This document shows, piece by piece, positions 52,555-62,891 of a stretch of DNA of 64,000 nucleotides. Below the pieces are notes generated by a model. That model worked only from the letters and a program-made list of their open reading frames with translations. It ran no database searches and was not told the origin of the DNA. This DNA comes from Alteribacillus sp. YIM 98480 (GTDB taxonomy: Bacteria > Bacillota > Bacilli > Bacillales > Marinococcaceae). Where the stretch lies: contig NZ_VTOK01000002.1 of assembly GCF_009765375.1 (NCBI RefSeq), positions 310,001-374,000 on the forward strand, read 5' to 3'. Every line of letters starts with the position of its first letter. Position 1 is the stretch's first letter. Made by a program: the position numbers and the translations under genes.

Positions 52555-52783
52555 TTAGCGCTCTCCTTTCTGTTTATGCTTATATATAAAGCGGTCACAA
52601 CGCTGATAAGTTTTTCGTAGGATAGTAATATTATATCATTTATTGCCAGGTTTCGTCGTATATCACTTTTCATTATTGTGTGATTTAGGTACGATGTAGT
52701 CTACAATAAAGTTTCGGAAATAAAAAATTATTTTCTTAAAGCTTGAATTTCGATATATTTATACTAGGGGGAGTGTATGGGGA

Positions 52784-53197
52784 ATGTTTAGTAAATATCT
52801 CACGCTTCAAGAAGCAAATGATCTGCTCCCGTCCGTTAGGGAAGAATTGGTACATCTTCAATCTTTAGAGCGCGAATGTAAAACTGTTCATCATCATCTT
52901 AAAGCTGTTAAAAAGGGTGCTTTAGAGGAAGTGACCAGTAGAGAAGAAGACATTTTTCTTCTGGAAACAGGGGTCGATTTTTTAGAAATTCAAGCCCAAT
53001 GTTACGTAAGCCAGTTAGAAAAAAATGGGATTTATATCAAAAGTATTGATGAAGGACTGGTTGATTTCCCTGCAAAAGTAGAAGGAAATCCAGTACTGCT
53101 TTGCTGGAAACAAGGTGAAGAATTTATTACTCACTATCACCATTTATTTGAATCTTTTAAAAAGAGAAAGAAAATTTACAGCACGGATGATAGGTGA
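52784..53197 (+). CDS. DUF2203 family protein
   Basis: A 137-residue protein matching DUF2203: it begins KYLTLQEANDLLPSVREEL and ends with GIYIKSIDEGLVDFPAKVEG, LLCWKQGEEFITHYHHLFES. The Cys, Trp, Glu and His residues of the last motif are conserved in the family, suggesting a metal or ligand site. Function unknown. ATG follows GGGGGAG and the NRDE gene begins 17 bp after it. Confidence 0.82.
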   Translation: MFSKYLTLQEANDLLPSVREELVHLQSLERECKTVHHHLKAVKKGALEEVTSREEDIFLLETGVDFLEIQAQCYVSQLEKNGIYIKSIDEGLVDFPAKVEGNPVLLCWKQGEEFITHYHHLFESFKKRKKIYSTDDR

Positions 53198-53214
53198 GAT
53201 AGAAGGAGGTTAAG

Positions 53215-53979
53215 ATGTGCCTGATCGTTTTTGGGTATGGTGTTCATGAAGATTATCCATTGATTGTGGCAGCAAACCGTGATGAATTTTATTCTAGGCC
53301 GACAGTTCCTCTTCATCATTGGCCGCATTCTCCAATTAAAGCAGGAAAAGACAATGAAAAGGGCGGTACATGGATGGGGGTTACAGAGAGCGGACGTTTT
53401 GCTGCTATAACCAATGTGAGAGCACCAAAACAGAACCCTGCCAAGTATTCGAGAGGAGAAATTGTTAAAGGATTTTTAGAAGCAGAAGATCCGCACACGT
53501 TTTTAGAAGAATGTAATGTACACAACGAAGATTTTGATGGTTATAATTTGATTTCTGGAAACAGTAACCAACTATTTTATTCAACCAATCAGGACAAGCA
53601 TACTAAGCACCAGTTACAAAAAGGTATTTATGGTTTGAGTAATGCGTTTTTAAACACGCCGTGGCCCAAAGTAGTACACGCTAAGAAGAAATTCACCAGC
53701 ATTTTAAAAAAGCAGATGGAACCTTTCTCGCCCGAACCGTTATTTGAAATGCTTTCTAATACGGATGAAGCAGACGAGAACGATCTGCCTGAAACAGGAG
53801 TGAACAGACAACTTGAAAAAAAGCTGTCTCCCTTGTTTATTAGAATGAAAGGGTACGGTACACGTTCTCAAACGGTAATCGTATTTACGAAAAAAGGTGA
53901 AGTGATGATGGAAGAGCGGACATATAGTGAAAACGGACACATATTAAATCAAAAGAACATAAATTGGACAATAAAATAA
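53215..53979 (+). CDS. NRDE (TANGO2-like) family protein
   Basis: A 254-residue protein starting MCLIVFGYG, where Cys2 may become the N-terminal nucleophile, then AANRDEFYSRPT (the NRDE motif), GGTWMGVTESGRFAAITN and the GYNLISGN segment. It belongs to the TANGO2/NRDE group, which has an Ntn-hydrolase-like fold; the bacterial substrate is unknown. It is co-transcribed with the DUF2203 gene. A strong GAAGGAGG site is present. Confidence 0.9.
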   Translation: MCLIVFGYGVHEDYPLIVAANRDEFYSRPTVPLHHWPHSPIKAGKDNEKGGTWMGVTESGRFAAITNVRAPKQNPAKYSRGEIVKGFLEAEDPHTFLEECNVHNEDFDGYNLISGNSNQLFYSTNQDKHTKHQLQKGIYGLSNAFLNTPWPKVVHAKKKFTSILKKQMEPFSPEPLFEMLSNTDEADENDLPETGVNRQLEKKLSPLFIRMKGYGTRSQTVIVFTKKGEVMMEERTYSENGHILNQKNINWTIK

Positions 53980-54072
53980 AGATGAATATGTATTAAATAA
54001 AATGAATAAATATAAATATTTACGATTTCTTAAAATTAATTAATAATATAAAAAAAGTGAAAAAAACGCGGC

Positions 54073-54086
54073 AGAAAGCGTTTTCA
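54073..54086 (+). promoter_or_regulatory. Probable CcpA cre site upstream of gltA
   Basis: AGAAAGCGTTTTCA matches 13 of 14 positions of TGNAARCGNWWWCA. Its centre lies about 67 bp before the expected transcription start, a position at which cre sites activate in Bacillus. CcpA is known to support gltAB expression when sugar is plentiful in B. subtilis. Confidence 0.55.
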
Positions 54087-54111
54087 TTGAGTTTTCCTCA
54101 TGTAAAATAAT

Positions 54112-54140
54112 TTGCCGAAATGTCAGAAAAATGATATGCT
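54112..54140 (+). promoter_or_regulatory. Sigma-A promoter of the glutamate synthase operon
   Basis: TTGCCG at 54112-54117 and TATGCT at 54135-54140 are 17 bp apart. The expected start is near 54147, about 60 nt before the ATG. No gltC gene is next to it in this window. Confidence 0.65.
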
Positions 54141-54207
54141 TTCGTATATTAGATAAAACTACAGGGATATGTTTTGTTAGACAGTTTTTAGAGAGGTGGA
54201 GAGGGCA

Positions 54208-57200
54208 ATGACACAACCTTACATTTCACAGAGAGAAGGCCTTTACGATTCTGATTTTGAGCATGATAATTGCGGGATCGGATTTTTGGCTAATATTAAA
54301 GGGAAGAGATCACATGACATCGTGAAGAAAGCCCTTGACATTTTGGTCAACCTTGAACATCGCGGCGGTCAAGGTGATGAACCAAACACTGGTGATGGTG
54401 CCGGTATTTTATTACAATTACCGCATCGATTTTTCAAAAACAATGAAAATGACTTAGGATTTGAAGTTCCTAAAGAAGGTCATTATGGAGTAGGGATGGT
54501 ATTCCTTCCTTCTCAAGACCAAAAAAGACATCAATGTGAAAAAGAGATTGACCAGATCATAGAAGAAGAAGGGCAGACTGTTTTAGGGTGGAGAGAAGTT
54601 CCAGTAGATGACTCAATGATCGGAAAAGCTGCACTTAAAGCAAAACCTGCTGTGTATCAAGTATTTATCGGACGAAGTGACGATGTACAGTCTAGAGAAG
54701 AGTTTGAAAGAAAGCTGTATGTCATTCGAAAGCGTGCTGAGCATGAAGCGGGGCAAGAATTAGAAGAAAATGATTCTTTTTATTTTGCCAGCCTTTCTTC
54801 ACGTACCATTGTTTATAAAGGAATGCTTACGACAGAGCAAGTGCCTCAATTTTATAAAGACGTAAATGATAAAGATTTTGAAACAGCTGTAGCACTTGTA
54901 CATTCCCGCTTCTCTACAAACACATTTCCAAGCTGGGAACGTGCACATCCAAACCGTTACCTGATTCATAATGGGGAGATAAATACGGTTAAAGGTAATG
55001 TAAATTGGATGCATGCTCGTGAAGCGGTTTTTCAATCGGAATTATTCAAAAATGATCTTGATAAAGTGCATCCTGTCATAGACCATCACGGCAGTGACTC
55101 CTCGATGTTTGATAACACGTTTGAATTTCTAACACTTGCAGGTCGTTCTATGCCTCATTCAGCTATGATGATGATACCGGAACCCTGGCAGAATGACCCA
55201 TTAATGAACGAAGAAAAGAAAGCTTTTTATCAATTTCACAGCTGTTTAATGGAACCATGGGATGGTCCGACAGCGATTGCTTATACAGATGGCAATAAAG
55301 TAGGAGCATGTCTGGATAGAAATGGACTGCGTCCAGCAAGATATTATGTAACAAAAGATGATCATATATTGATGTCTTCTGAAGTGGGCGTTTTAGATAT
55401 TGATCCAGAAGATGTCTTGTATAAAGAGCGGCTGCATCCGGGCCATATGCTTTTAGTAGATATGGAAGAAGGCCGGATTGTGCCTGATGAAGAAATTAAG
55501 CATTCTATTGCTTCTGAAAAGCCATATAAAGAGTGGGTAGATACTTATATGGCTGACCTAGAAGACGTAATGGAAAGCCAGGATGTTTACAATACGGAAT
55601 TTGATCAATTACAAAAAAGGCAGCTAACTTTCGGGTATACGTATGAAGAGCTTGAAAAAATGGTGAAGCCAATGGCTGCAGAAGGTGTCGACCCGGTAGG
55701 TTCTATGGGTTACGATTCCCCATTAGCAGTTTTGTCTAAAAAACCACAGCTTCTATACAATTATTTTAAACAATTGTTTGCCCAGGTAACTAATCCGCCG
55801 ATTGATGCTATTCGTGAAGAATTGGTTACTGCGGTCGGAACGACGATTGGTAAAGAAGGAAATCTTCTTCATCCCGAACCAGAAAGTGCCCGGCAGCTGT
55901 TTTTAAAGACGCCGCTTTTAAACAATGAGGACTTTGCAAAACTGCGTGCCAATAAACAAAAAGGATTTCAATCGGTTACGCTGCCTATGGTATTTGATGC
56001 TTCGAAAGGAAAGGAAGCATTAAAGCCTGCACTCGATCAGTTATTTGCATCTGCAGACCAAGCAGTGGAAAACGGAGCGACAGTAATTATTTTAAGTGAC
56101 AGGAATGTAGACAGCCAGTATGCTCCGATACCTGCACTGTTAGCTGTTTCTGGTTTGCATCACCACTTTATCCGCAACGGTATGAGAACTCGTGTGAGCC
56201 TGGCAGTTGAAACGGCTGAACCAAGAGAAGTTCATCACTTTGCCGTATTGCTTGGCTACGGTGCAGAAGCGATTAATCCATATCTTGTCTTTGATTCTAT
56301 TGACGGGATGTTAAAAGATAATTTAATAGAAGGCACATCGTATGTTGAAGCTGTCCAAAAGTATATTAAGGCAGCTACAAAAGGCCTCATGAAAGTACTT
56401 TCAAAAATGGGGATTTCTACGATCCAAAGTTATCGAGGCGCTCAAATATTTGAAGCGGTTGGTATTGATTTAGAGGTTGTAGATAAATACTTTACGTGGA
56501 CTCCTTCACGCATAGGCGGAATAACACTTGACATTATTGCAGAAGAAGTACTGCTCAGACATAAACGAGCGTTTACTGATCAAGAAGGTCAAGATTTAAC
56601 ACTTGAACCAGGTGATGACCTGCAGTGGAGAAGAAATGGGGAGCCTCATCAATATAACCCACATACGATCCACATGCTTCAGCATGCAGCACGGAAAAAC
56701 GATTATGACTTGTATAAAAAGTATTCAAAAGCAATAAACGAACAAGAAAAAGAGCAAACATCTTTACGAGGTTTACTCTCGTTCAATACGACAAAGACCA
56801 ATCCTGTTTCTATTGACGAAGTAGAATCTGCATCAGATATTGTGAAACGTTTTAAAACAGGAGCGATGTCGTTTGGCTCTATTTCCAAAGAGGCACATGA
56901 AGCGCTTGCGATCGCGATGAATCGAATTGGTGGCCGATCCAATACTGGCGAAGGCGGAGAAGACCCTGCGCGCTTTAAGCCAGATGCTAATGGTGATTTG
57001 CGCAGAAGTTCTATAAAACAGGTGGCTTCTGGACGTTTTGGAGTAACGAGCCATTATTTAGTGAATGCAGATGAAATCCAAATTAAAATCGCTCAAGGCG
57101 CAAAGCCTGGTGAAGGCGGCCAGTTACCTGGCAATAAAGTATACCCATGGGTAGCAGAGGTTCGCGGCACGACAGCTGGTGTTGGACTAATTTCGCCTCC

Positions 57201-58806
57201 GCCTCATCATGATATTTATTCCATTGAGGATTTAGCAGAATTAATTCATGATTTAAAGAATGCTAATCCTTCAGCGCGCGTAAGTGTGAAACTTGTTTCA
57301 GGTACCGGTGTAGGCACCATTGCAGCCGGTGTTGCCAAAGGCAGGGCAGACGGACTTGTAATCAGCGGCTATGATGGCGGTACTGGAGCTGCAGCTAGAA
57401 CGAGTATTAAACATGCTGGCCTTCCTTGGGAAATTGGTCTGGCTGAAACGCATCAAACTTTAGTATTAAATAATCTTCGTGATCGTATAAAAGTGGAAAC
57501 AGATGGAAAGCTCATGACGGGCCGGGATGTAGCAATTGCTGCACTTTTAGGTGCTGAAGAGTATGCCTTTTCTACAGCTCCTCTTGTTGTATTAGGCTGT
57601 GTTATTATGCGTGTCTGTCATTTAGATACGTGTCCAGTGGGAATAGCTACCCAAAACCCAGAACTGCGCAAAAAGTTCATGGGTACCCCGGATCATGTAG
57701 TAAACTTTATGCATTTCATTGCAGAAGAAATGCGTGAGATCATGGCGGAACTAGGATTTAAAACTGTGAACGAAATGATCGGAAGAACAGATCTGGTTGA
57801 ACAGAAAGAAGAAGTTGATAATTGGAAAGCAAGCACAGTGGATTTGAGTAATCTGTTGTATCGTCCTAAAAAGCTTGATCAGTCAAAACATTTCGGTCAC
57901 CTTGAACAGGACCATATGCTTGAACAATCTCTGGATTATACTACTCTATTAAAAGCTGCTAAACAGGCTATAACCAATAAAGAACCTGTATTTGGCGAGT
58001 TTTCAATAAAAAATACAGACCGTGTTGTCGGAACCATTGTTGGAAGTGAAGTCACGAAACATCATGGAAAAGATGGCCTGGAAGAAGACACAATTCGGTT
58101 TACGTTCAGAGGATCTGCAGGGCAAAGTTTTGGAGCCTTTATTCCAAAAGGTATGACCCAAACATTAATTGGAGATGCCAATGATTATCTTGGAAAAGGT
58201 CTTTCAGGCGGGAAAATTATTGCCTATCCTCCTGAAACGTCCACTTTTGCTCCGGAAGAGAGTATTTTAATCGGTAATACGACTTTTTACGGGGCAACAG
58301 CAGGAGAAGCATATATTCGCGGTGTAGCAGGAGAACGTTTCTGTGTTCGTAACAGTGGTGCCCATGTAGTAGTAGAAGGAGTCGGCGACCATGGCTGTGA
58401 GTATATGACAGGAGGTATAGTAGTTAACCTCGGTGGTACTGGCAGAAACTTTGCTGCTGGTATGTCTGGCGGGATTGCTTATGTACTGGATAGAGACGGT
58501 AATTTCGCTGATTACTGTAATCATGAAATGGTGCAATTAGAGGCCTTAGAAGATACAGAAGAAATCAAACAGCTCAAAAGCTTAATTGAAAACCATGTGT
58601 ATTACACGGAAAGTTCGCTCGCAGAGAGCTTGCTGCAGCAATGGAAAAGCTCTGTCTCTAAATTTGTGAAAGTTATTCCAAAAGATTACAAACAAATGCT
58701 GGAATCGATTGAAATTGCTAAAAAAGAAGGTTTATCTGAGCAGGAAGCTATCATGACAGCTTTTAACGAGACGAAAACGAGCAAAGCAAGAGTTGGTGGA
58801 AAGTAA
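54208..58806 (+). CDS. gltA: Glutamate synthase (NADPH), large subunit
   Basis: A 1532-residue enzyme that makes glutamate from glutamine and 2-oxoglutarate with electrons from the small subunit. The N-terminal Ntn amidotransferase has a short propeptide ending EHDN before the catalytic Cys in [11 protein letters not shown]. The central and FMN domains hold [20 protein letters not shown] and [15 protein letters not shown]. The 3Fe-4S ligands are in [17 protein letters not shown]. The glutamine-amide tunnel domain GXGXG repeats end the chain ([13 protein letters not shown]). ATG 54208 follows AGGTGG; GTG 54196 is in frame but has no good site. A hairpin separates it from the small-subunit gene. 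Confidence 0.97.
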   Translation: MTQPYISQREGLYDSDFEHDNCGIGFLANIKGKRSHDIVKKALDILVNLEHRGGQGDEPNTGDGAGILLQLPHRFFKNNENDLGFEVPKEGHYGVGMVFLPSQDQKRHQCEKEIDQIIEEEGQTVLGWREVPVDDSMIGKAALKAKPAVYQVFIGRSDDVQSREEFERKLYVIRKRAEHEAGQELEENDSFYFASLSSRTIVYKGMLTTEQVPQFYKDVNDKDFETAVALVHSRFSTNTFPSWERAHPNRYLIHNGEINTVKGNVNWMHAREAVFQSELFKNDLDKVHPVIDHHGSDSSMFDNTFEFLTLAGRSMPHSAMMMIPEPWQNDPLMNEEKKAFYQFHSCLMEPWDGPTAIAYTDGNKVGACLDRNGLRPARYYVTKDDHILMSSEVGVLDIDPEDVLYKERLHPGHMLLVDMEEGRIVPDEEIKHSIASEKPYKEWVDTYMADLEDVMESQDVYNTEFDQLQKRQLTFGYTYEELEKMVKPMAAEGVDPVGSMGYDSPLAVLSKKPQLLYNYFKQLFAQVTNPPIDAIREELVTAVGTTIGKEGNLLHPEPESARQLFLKTPLLNNEDFAKLRANKQKGFQSVTLPMVFDASKGKEALKPALDQLFASADQAVENGATVIILSDRNVDSQYAPIPALLAVSGLHHHFIRNGMRTRVSLAVETAEPREVHHFAVLLGYGAEAINPYLVFDSIDGMLKDNLIEGTSYVEAVQKYIKAATKGLMKVLSKMGISTIQSYRGAQIFEAVGIDLEVVDKYFTWTPSRIGGITLDIIAEEVLLRHKRAFTDQEGQDLTLEPGDDLQWRRNGEPHQYNPHTIHMLQHAARKNDYDLYKKYSKAINEQEKEQTSLRGLLSFNTTKTNPVSIDEVESASDIVKRFKTGAMSFGSISKEAHEALAIAMNRIGGRSNTGEGGEDPARFKPDANGDLRRSSIKQVASGRFGVTSHYLVNADEIQIKIAQGAKPGEGGQLPGNKVYPWVAEVRGTTAGVGLISPPPHHDIYSIEDLAELIHDLKNANPSARVSVKLVSGTGVGTIAAGVAKGRADGLVISGYDGGTGAAARTSIKHAGLPWEIGLAETHQTLVLNNLRDRIKVETDGKLMTGRDVAIAALLGAEEYAFSTAPLVVLGCVIMRVCHLDTCPVGIATQNPELRKKFMGTPDHVVNFMHFIAEEMREIMAELGFKTVNEMIGRTDLVEQKEEVDNWKASTVDLSNLLYRPKKLDQSKHFGHLEQDHMLEQSLDYTTLLKAAKQAITNKEPVFGEFSIKNTDRVVGTIVGSEVTKHHGKDGLEEDTIRFTFRGSAGQSFGAFIPKGMTQTLIGDANDYLGKGLSGGKIIAYPPETSTFAPEESILIGNTTFYGATAGEAYIRGVAGERFCVRNSGAHVVVEGVGDHGCEYMTGGIVVNLGGTGRNFAAGMSGGIAYVLDRDGNFADYCNHEMVQLEALEDTEEIKQLKSLIENHVYYTESSLAESLLQQWKSSVSKFVKVIPKDYKQMLESIEIAKKEGLSEQEAIMTAFNETKTSKARVGGK

Positions 58807-58821
58807 AATTAAAAAAACGGG

Positions 58822-58851
58822 CAGCGGTGAATGAAAAGTGGTTCACCGCTG
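58822..58851 (+). other. Intercistronic hairpin between gltA and gltB
   Basis: CAGCGGTGAA (58822-58831) and TTCACCGCTG (58842-58851) form a perfect 10-bp stem with a 10-nt loop. There is no T tract, so it is unlikely to be a full terminator; it may protect the large-subunit mRNA or allow partial termination. Confidence 0.7.
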
Positions 58852-58890
58852 TCATAAACATCAAGATTTAGAATGTCTGGAGTGAGAGAT

Positions 58891-60375
58891 GTGGGGAAAC
58901 CAACAGGTTTTATGGAGTATACAAGGGAAGCTCCACCTAAGAAAGATCCACTTGCCCGAGTGAAAAATTGGCAGGAGTTTCAAATAGTTATGCCTGAAGA
59001 AAAACTGCAAGAACAGGGAGCGCGCTGTATGGACTGCGCGATACCTTTTTGCCAGGCAGGCACAACAATGGAAGGGTCAGAAGAAATTGGCTGTCCAGTT
59101 TATAATCTTATCCCTGAATGGAATGATTTAGTTTACCGTGGAAAATGGAAAGAAGCATTAGCACGTCTTCACAAAACAAATAACTTTCCAGAATTTACAG
59201 GCCGTGTTTGTCCGGCACCTTGTGAAGGTTCTTGCACCGTTGCATTAAATGACGACCCTGTTACTATTAAATCTATCGAATTTCATATTGTAGAAAAAGG
59301 ATTTAAAGAAGGTTGGATCAAACCTGCTCCTCCTAAAAAGCGAACGGGGAAAAGTGTCGCTGTGATAGGGTCAGGTCCAGCAGGTCTTGCTGCAGCCGCT
59401 CAGTTAAATAAAGCGGGTCATCATGTTACTGTATTTGAGAAAGATGATCGAATCGGGGGACTGCTCACTTACGGTATACCAGATGTGAAACTCCCTTATC
59501 ATGTCGTTGAACGCCGTTTAACGCTTTTAGAAGAAGAAGGCGTGGAATTTGTAACGAACACGGAGATAGGAAAAGATTATTCTACGGAAGATTTGCATAA
59601 AAATTTTGATTCCGTTATTCTTTGTACTGGTGCCCAGGTTCACCGCGATGTTCCGGCGGAAGGCAGAGGTCTTGATGGTATTCATTATGCAATGGATTTT
59701 CTACGTCCTAATACAAAATCTTTGTTAGACTCCGAGCATAAAGATGGTAATTACATTTCTGCCGAAGGTAAAAATGTAATTGTTATAGGCGGGGGAGATA
59801 CGGGGGTTGACTGTATTACGACATCACTAAGACACGGATGTAATTCCCTTGTTCAATTTGATATTCATCCGGAAAAAGACAGCACACGTGATGAGAATAA
59901 CCCATGGCCGCTTTACCCTCAAGTGTACACACAAGAAGAGGGCCATAAAGAAGCAGAAGCTGTTTTTGGGAATGATCCTCGTGCGTATAAAGTGATGACT
60001 AAAAAATTCGTAGGGGACGAAAATGGACAAGTAAAAGAACTTCATACCATTGAAGTAGACACAGTATATGAAAACGGGAAAAAGATTAGAAAAGAAATTC
60101 CTGGGACGGAAAGAGTATGGAAAGCAGATCTTGTTTTTCTTGCAATTGGGTTTACAGGTCCAGAACAAGAATTGCTCGAGCAAATGGAAATTGAAACAGA
60201 TGAAAGAAGCAATGTGAAAGCAGAGTATGGAAAATATTCTACTAATAAAGAAGGCGTTTTTGCTGCTGGAGACAGCAGAAGAGGACAAAGTTTGGTCGTT
60301 TGGGCTATTCATGAAGGCCGAGAAGCTGCCAGAGAATGTGATAAATATTTGATGGGAACAACTAATTTAACTTAA
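58891..60375 (+). CDS. gltB: Glutamate synthase, small subunit
   Basis: A 494-residue FAD and NADPH protein that feeds electrons to the large subunit. Four iron-sulfur cysteines are in the N-terminal part (ARCMDCAIPFCQAG, then GCPVYNLIPEWN and VCPAPCEGSC). The FAD site is VAVIGSGPAGLAAAAQL and the NADPH site VIVIGGGDTGVDCI; AAGDSRRGQSLVVWAI binds FAD again. Start GTG 58891 fits the family start MGKPTGFMEY and has GGAGTGA 5 nt before it; ATG 58873 does not. Called gltD in enterobacteria. Confidence 0.96.
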   Translation: MGKPTGFMEYTREAPPKKDPLARVKNWQEFQIVMPEEKLQEQGARCMDCAIPFCQAGTTMEGSEEIGCPVYNLIPEWNDLVYRGKWKEALARLHKTNNFPEFTGRVCPAPCEGSCTVALNDDPVTIKSIEFHIVEKGFKEGWIKPAPPKKRTGKSVAVIGSGPAGLAAAAQLNKAGHHVTVFEKDDRIGGLLTYGIPDVKLPYHVVERRLTLLEEEGVEFVTNTEIGKDYSTEDLHKNFDSVILCTGAQVHRDVPAEGRGLDGIHYAMDFLRPNTKSLLDSEHKDGNYISAEGKNVIVIGGGDTGVDCITTSLRHGCNSLVQFDIHPEKDSTRDENNPWPLYPQVYTQEEGHKEAEAVFGNDPRAYKVMTKKFVGDENGQVKELHTIEVDTVYENGKKIRKEIPGTERVWKADLVFLAIGFTGPEQELLEQMEIETDERSNVKAEYGKYSTNKEGVFAAGDSRRGQSLVVWAIHEGREAARECDKYLMGTTNLT

Positions 60376-60384
60376 AAAGACAGA

Positions 60385-60415
60385 AGCCCCAGTTTAATGT
60401 GACTGGGGCTTTACT
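60385..60415 (+). terminator. Terminator of gltAB
   Basis: AGCCCCAG (60385-60392) and CTGGGGCT (60403-60410) pair with a 10-nt loop, followed by TTACT. Confidence 0.75.
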
Positions 60416-60522
60416 AAACACATCATAAAATTTCACGCACCGTATTTGACCTTACAATAAACTATAAACATCAAATAATATTTGTTAGAATAAACAAAAG
60501 AGATCATGAGGAGGATATTAGT

Positions 60523-60906
60523 ATGGCTGAAAACAACATAGTAAAGGCTCCATATAAAACGGGCCTTTATGCGGGGGAGATTTTGAAAGAAAAAGAGAAT
60601 AAAAGATTGATAAAAGTTTTAGCTGTTTTAAAACATCCTAAGCAAGGTGATCTTCATAACCCAAATCAAGTAGAAGTGCCGTTGTTTCATGAACGAAAAG
60701 CTTTGGCGGAAAATGAAAAGGTTTGGGTACCTGCATCTGTTTTAAACGATTATGAAGAAAGTATCCCATCATACGAAAAATCTTTAAAATTTGCGGTAGA
60801 GGCTATGCTACAAGATCTTCAAAACAAAACAGATACTTATTCTCAAAAGGCACTGGAAACTTTAAATAATGTTTCTAAAGATTATCCCTTTACGATTCAT
60901 ATTTAG
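60523..60906 (+). CDS. kapB: KapB-like sporulation kinase-associated protein
   Basis: A 127-residue protein with KAPYKTGLYAGEILKEKENK at the start, a beta-barrel-like part to residue about 75 (PLFHERKALAENEKVWVP) and a helical end. This matches KapB, which in B. subtilis helps the phosphorelay kinase KinB at the start of sporulation. The family is labelled a lipoprotein, yet no lipobox is seen here: the start is MAENNIVKAP. No kinB is adjacent. GAGGAGG site upstream, terminator after. Confidence 0.85.
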   Translation: MAENNIVKAPYKTGLYAGEILKEKENKRLIKVLAVLKHPKQGDLHNPNQVEVPLFHERKALAENEKVWVPASVLNDYEESIPSYEKSLKFAVEAMLQDLQNKTDTYSQKALETLNNVSKDYPFTIHI

Positions 60907-60931
60907 TAGGTAAATTTTTTGAGATAAAAAC

Positions 60932-60969
60932 AAACCCAGCAGGTAAAATGTTGTACCTGCTGGGTTTTA
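60932..60969. terminator. Bidirectional terminator between kapB and the PucR gene
   Basis: AAACCCAGCAGGTA and TACCTGCTGGGTTT pair over 14 bp around an 8-nt loop. The minus-strand gene's stop codon (60967-60969) lies at its edge. Confidence 0.85.
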
Positions 60970-62676
60970 ACGTACAATCGTCCCTGGATCATTTTGTGCG
61001 CTAATCGTATGAAGCCGGATGGATAAATCTATTAGGAATGTATCGTCTGAATTATCAAGGCTACATCCTGTCAAAGTTTCAATTTTACGAAGTCTGTACA
61101 ATAAGGATTGCCGGTGTAAATTAAGTTCTCGTGCTGTTTGACTGACATTTCCTCTATGCCGGTTATAAACGATAAATGTATGGACTAGATCGATGTTTCG
61201 TTCACGTGAATATTTCTGTAAAGGCGCAATGATAATATCGGTAATTTTTCGAAGTTCCTCATTTTCTGCTAAAGCTAATAAAGCCCGATCAAACCGAGTA
61301 TCAGCATACGTACTGATATAGCCTTCCCCTTTTTGCCTTCTTCCGATATCTAAAGCAGAATAAGCCTCTTGAAAACCGGTATGAAATGAATCTTTACCAA
61401 AAGTTTTAGCGATCCCCCAAGAAACAACAAGGCGCGGCCATTTTTGATTCAAACGGTATTGCAATAACTCTATAAATGGAAATGCGGTTTCTATGCTTTT
61501 CTCAGATAGCAATTCCACGTAAATAATAAGTTCTTCTTTTTGAAAAGTAGACATGGTTTTTAAATGCATTGTTCTGCCAGTATGATACACTTCTTCTTCA
61601 AGCATATCCCCTAGCTGTTTCAGCCAATTTTCAAATGACATATTGCCAAAAGGTTCTTGGTCATAAAGGATGGAAAGATTTTCCGGCTTTGCAATTAAAC
61701 ATAAGTATGGAATTTTTAAATTATAGCCTAACGATTTTGCTCTTGAAAGGGCTGTATCTGTGGAGTCAAATTTTCCCTTTGCTAAACTCCATACGAAATC
61801 ATCTTTTAGTCTCATTTCCGTTTCTAAAGCAGCTTGGTCATGTAGAAAACATAGGGCAGAAGAAGTTACAGCATGTTCAAGCAATATTAAAATTTGTTCA
61901 GAAAAGACTTCATCTTCTTGTAAATGTTCTGGCCAATCTAATAAAAGAAAGCCTTGTATTTCTCTTGCACTTTGTATAGCTAGCTGCAAAATAGTAACAG
62001 TATCGGTGTGAATCCAATGCATATTATTAGGAAGTGAAATCGATTCATTGCTTTCATCGTGCTGGAAATATAAAGGGTCACCATGAGTAAGTAAATGAGC
62101 ATTCCATTTTTCTTCTAAAGCTTTAGCGCTTTTACTTTTACTTTTTACGATACCTCTTCGATCTGTAATCACTACAGGCATATGAAGAGACTTGCCAAGA
62201 TAAAAAGCGATTTTGGCAATCCCTTCCCCTTTTAAAATAATTTCAAGCATTTCTTTGCGCACTCTATCTGAATACTCAACTAAACTTCTTTCTTTTTGAT
62301 GCAGAGCAGTAGATATAGCGTGACTGACATCTGCAAACCGGACTTCCCAGGGAAGTTCAATTAATGGAAAGCCGTGTTCTTCACAAAATTGAATGACTTT
62401 TTCAGGAAGGTTAGTAATGTATCGGCCTGTAGCGATAACGAGAGCTGCTGCTTCAGCTTCCATAACTTCTTTTGTAAAAGTCAATAATTTATTTTCATCT
62501 TCTTCACAGCCTATACCTGCAGAAAGCACAAATTCATTTTTTCTTACAAAATTTTCTACTGGCATCTCAATAATTGATACCCACTCCACTGGGGTTTGTA
62601 ATCGAGATTTGGCTTCTGTGGCCAGCTTGGCTTGCTGCATAATAGGCAGCTGCAGGACATCTTTTACTGTAAACAT
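60967..62676 (-). CDS. PucR-family transcriptional regulator
   Basis: A 569-residue regulator. The N-terminal PucR domain (MFTVKDVLQLPIMQQAKLA, then NEFVLSAGIG and EEHGFPLIELPWE) covers residues about 1-125 and probably senses a ligand. A middle GAF-like or GGDEF-like region follows. The C-terminal HTH_30 domain has HRGNVSQTARELNLHRQSLLY, typical of CdaR/PucR proteins. ATG 62676 is chosen because GGGGAGGG lies 5-6 nt before it; the 62718 start lacks a site. It is divergent from a PLP enzyme gene with a palindrome between, so it probably controls that gene and itself (inference). Confidence 0.88.
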   Translation of the reverse strand: MFTVKDVLQLPIMQQAKLATEAKSRLQTPVEWVSIIEMPVENFVRKNEFVLSAGIGCEEDENKLLTFTKEVMEAEAAALVIATGRYITNLPEKVIQFCEEHGFPLIELPWEVRFADVSHAISTALHQKERSLVEYSDRVRKEMLEIILKGEGIAKIAFYLGKSLHMPVVITDRRGIVKSKSKSAKALEEKWNAHLLTHGDPLYFQHDESNESISLPNNMHWIHTDTVTILQLAIQSAREIQGFLLLDWPEHLQEDEVFSEQILILLEHAVTSSALCFLHDQAALETEMRLKDDFVWSLAKGKFDSTDTALSRAKSLGYNLKIPYLCLIAKPENLSILYDQEPFGNMSFENWLKQLGDMLEEEVYHTGRTMHLKTMSTFQKEELIIYVELLSEKSIETAFPFIELLQYRLNQKWPRLVVSWGIAKTFGKDSFHTGFQEAYSALDIGRRQKGEGYISTYADTRFDRALLALAENEELRKITDIIIAPLQKYSRERNIDLVHTFIVYNRHRGNVSQTARELNLHRQSLLYRLRKIETLTGCSLDNSDDTFLIDLSIRLHTISAQNDPGTIVR

Positions 62677-62748
62677 CGTTATCCCTCCCCAAAAAATCCA
62701 AAAACTCTTTAAGAACAATAGTCATACAACTTCTTCATTATTTTAGCA

Positions 62749-62765
62749 TAACTGCATGGCAGTTA
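62749..62765. promoter_or_regulatory. Operator-like 7-3-7 palindrome
   Basis: TAACTGC and GCAGTTA are perfect inverted repeats around ATG. The site lies 73 bp before the PucR-family start codon and over a -10-like TATGCT on that strand. It is the best operator candidate in the 215-bp divergent gap. Confidence 0.5.
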
Positions 62766-62891
62766 ACCTTTCATTCACATTGTCAGGTGCGGGATTATTA
62801 ATTTCATACAAATTGGTGAATGGATTTATTTCATCCATATAATAAGATACAAGTAAGAATTAAAGAAGTATTCAGAAAAAGGGGTGTTCCT

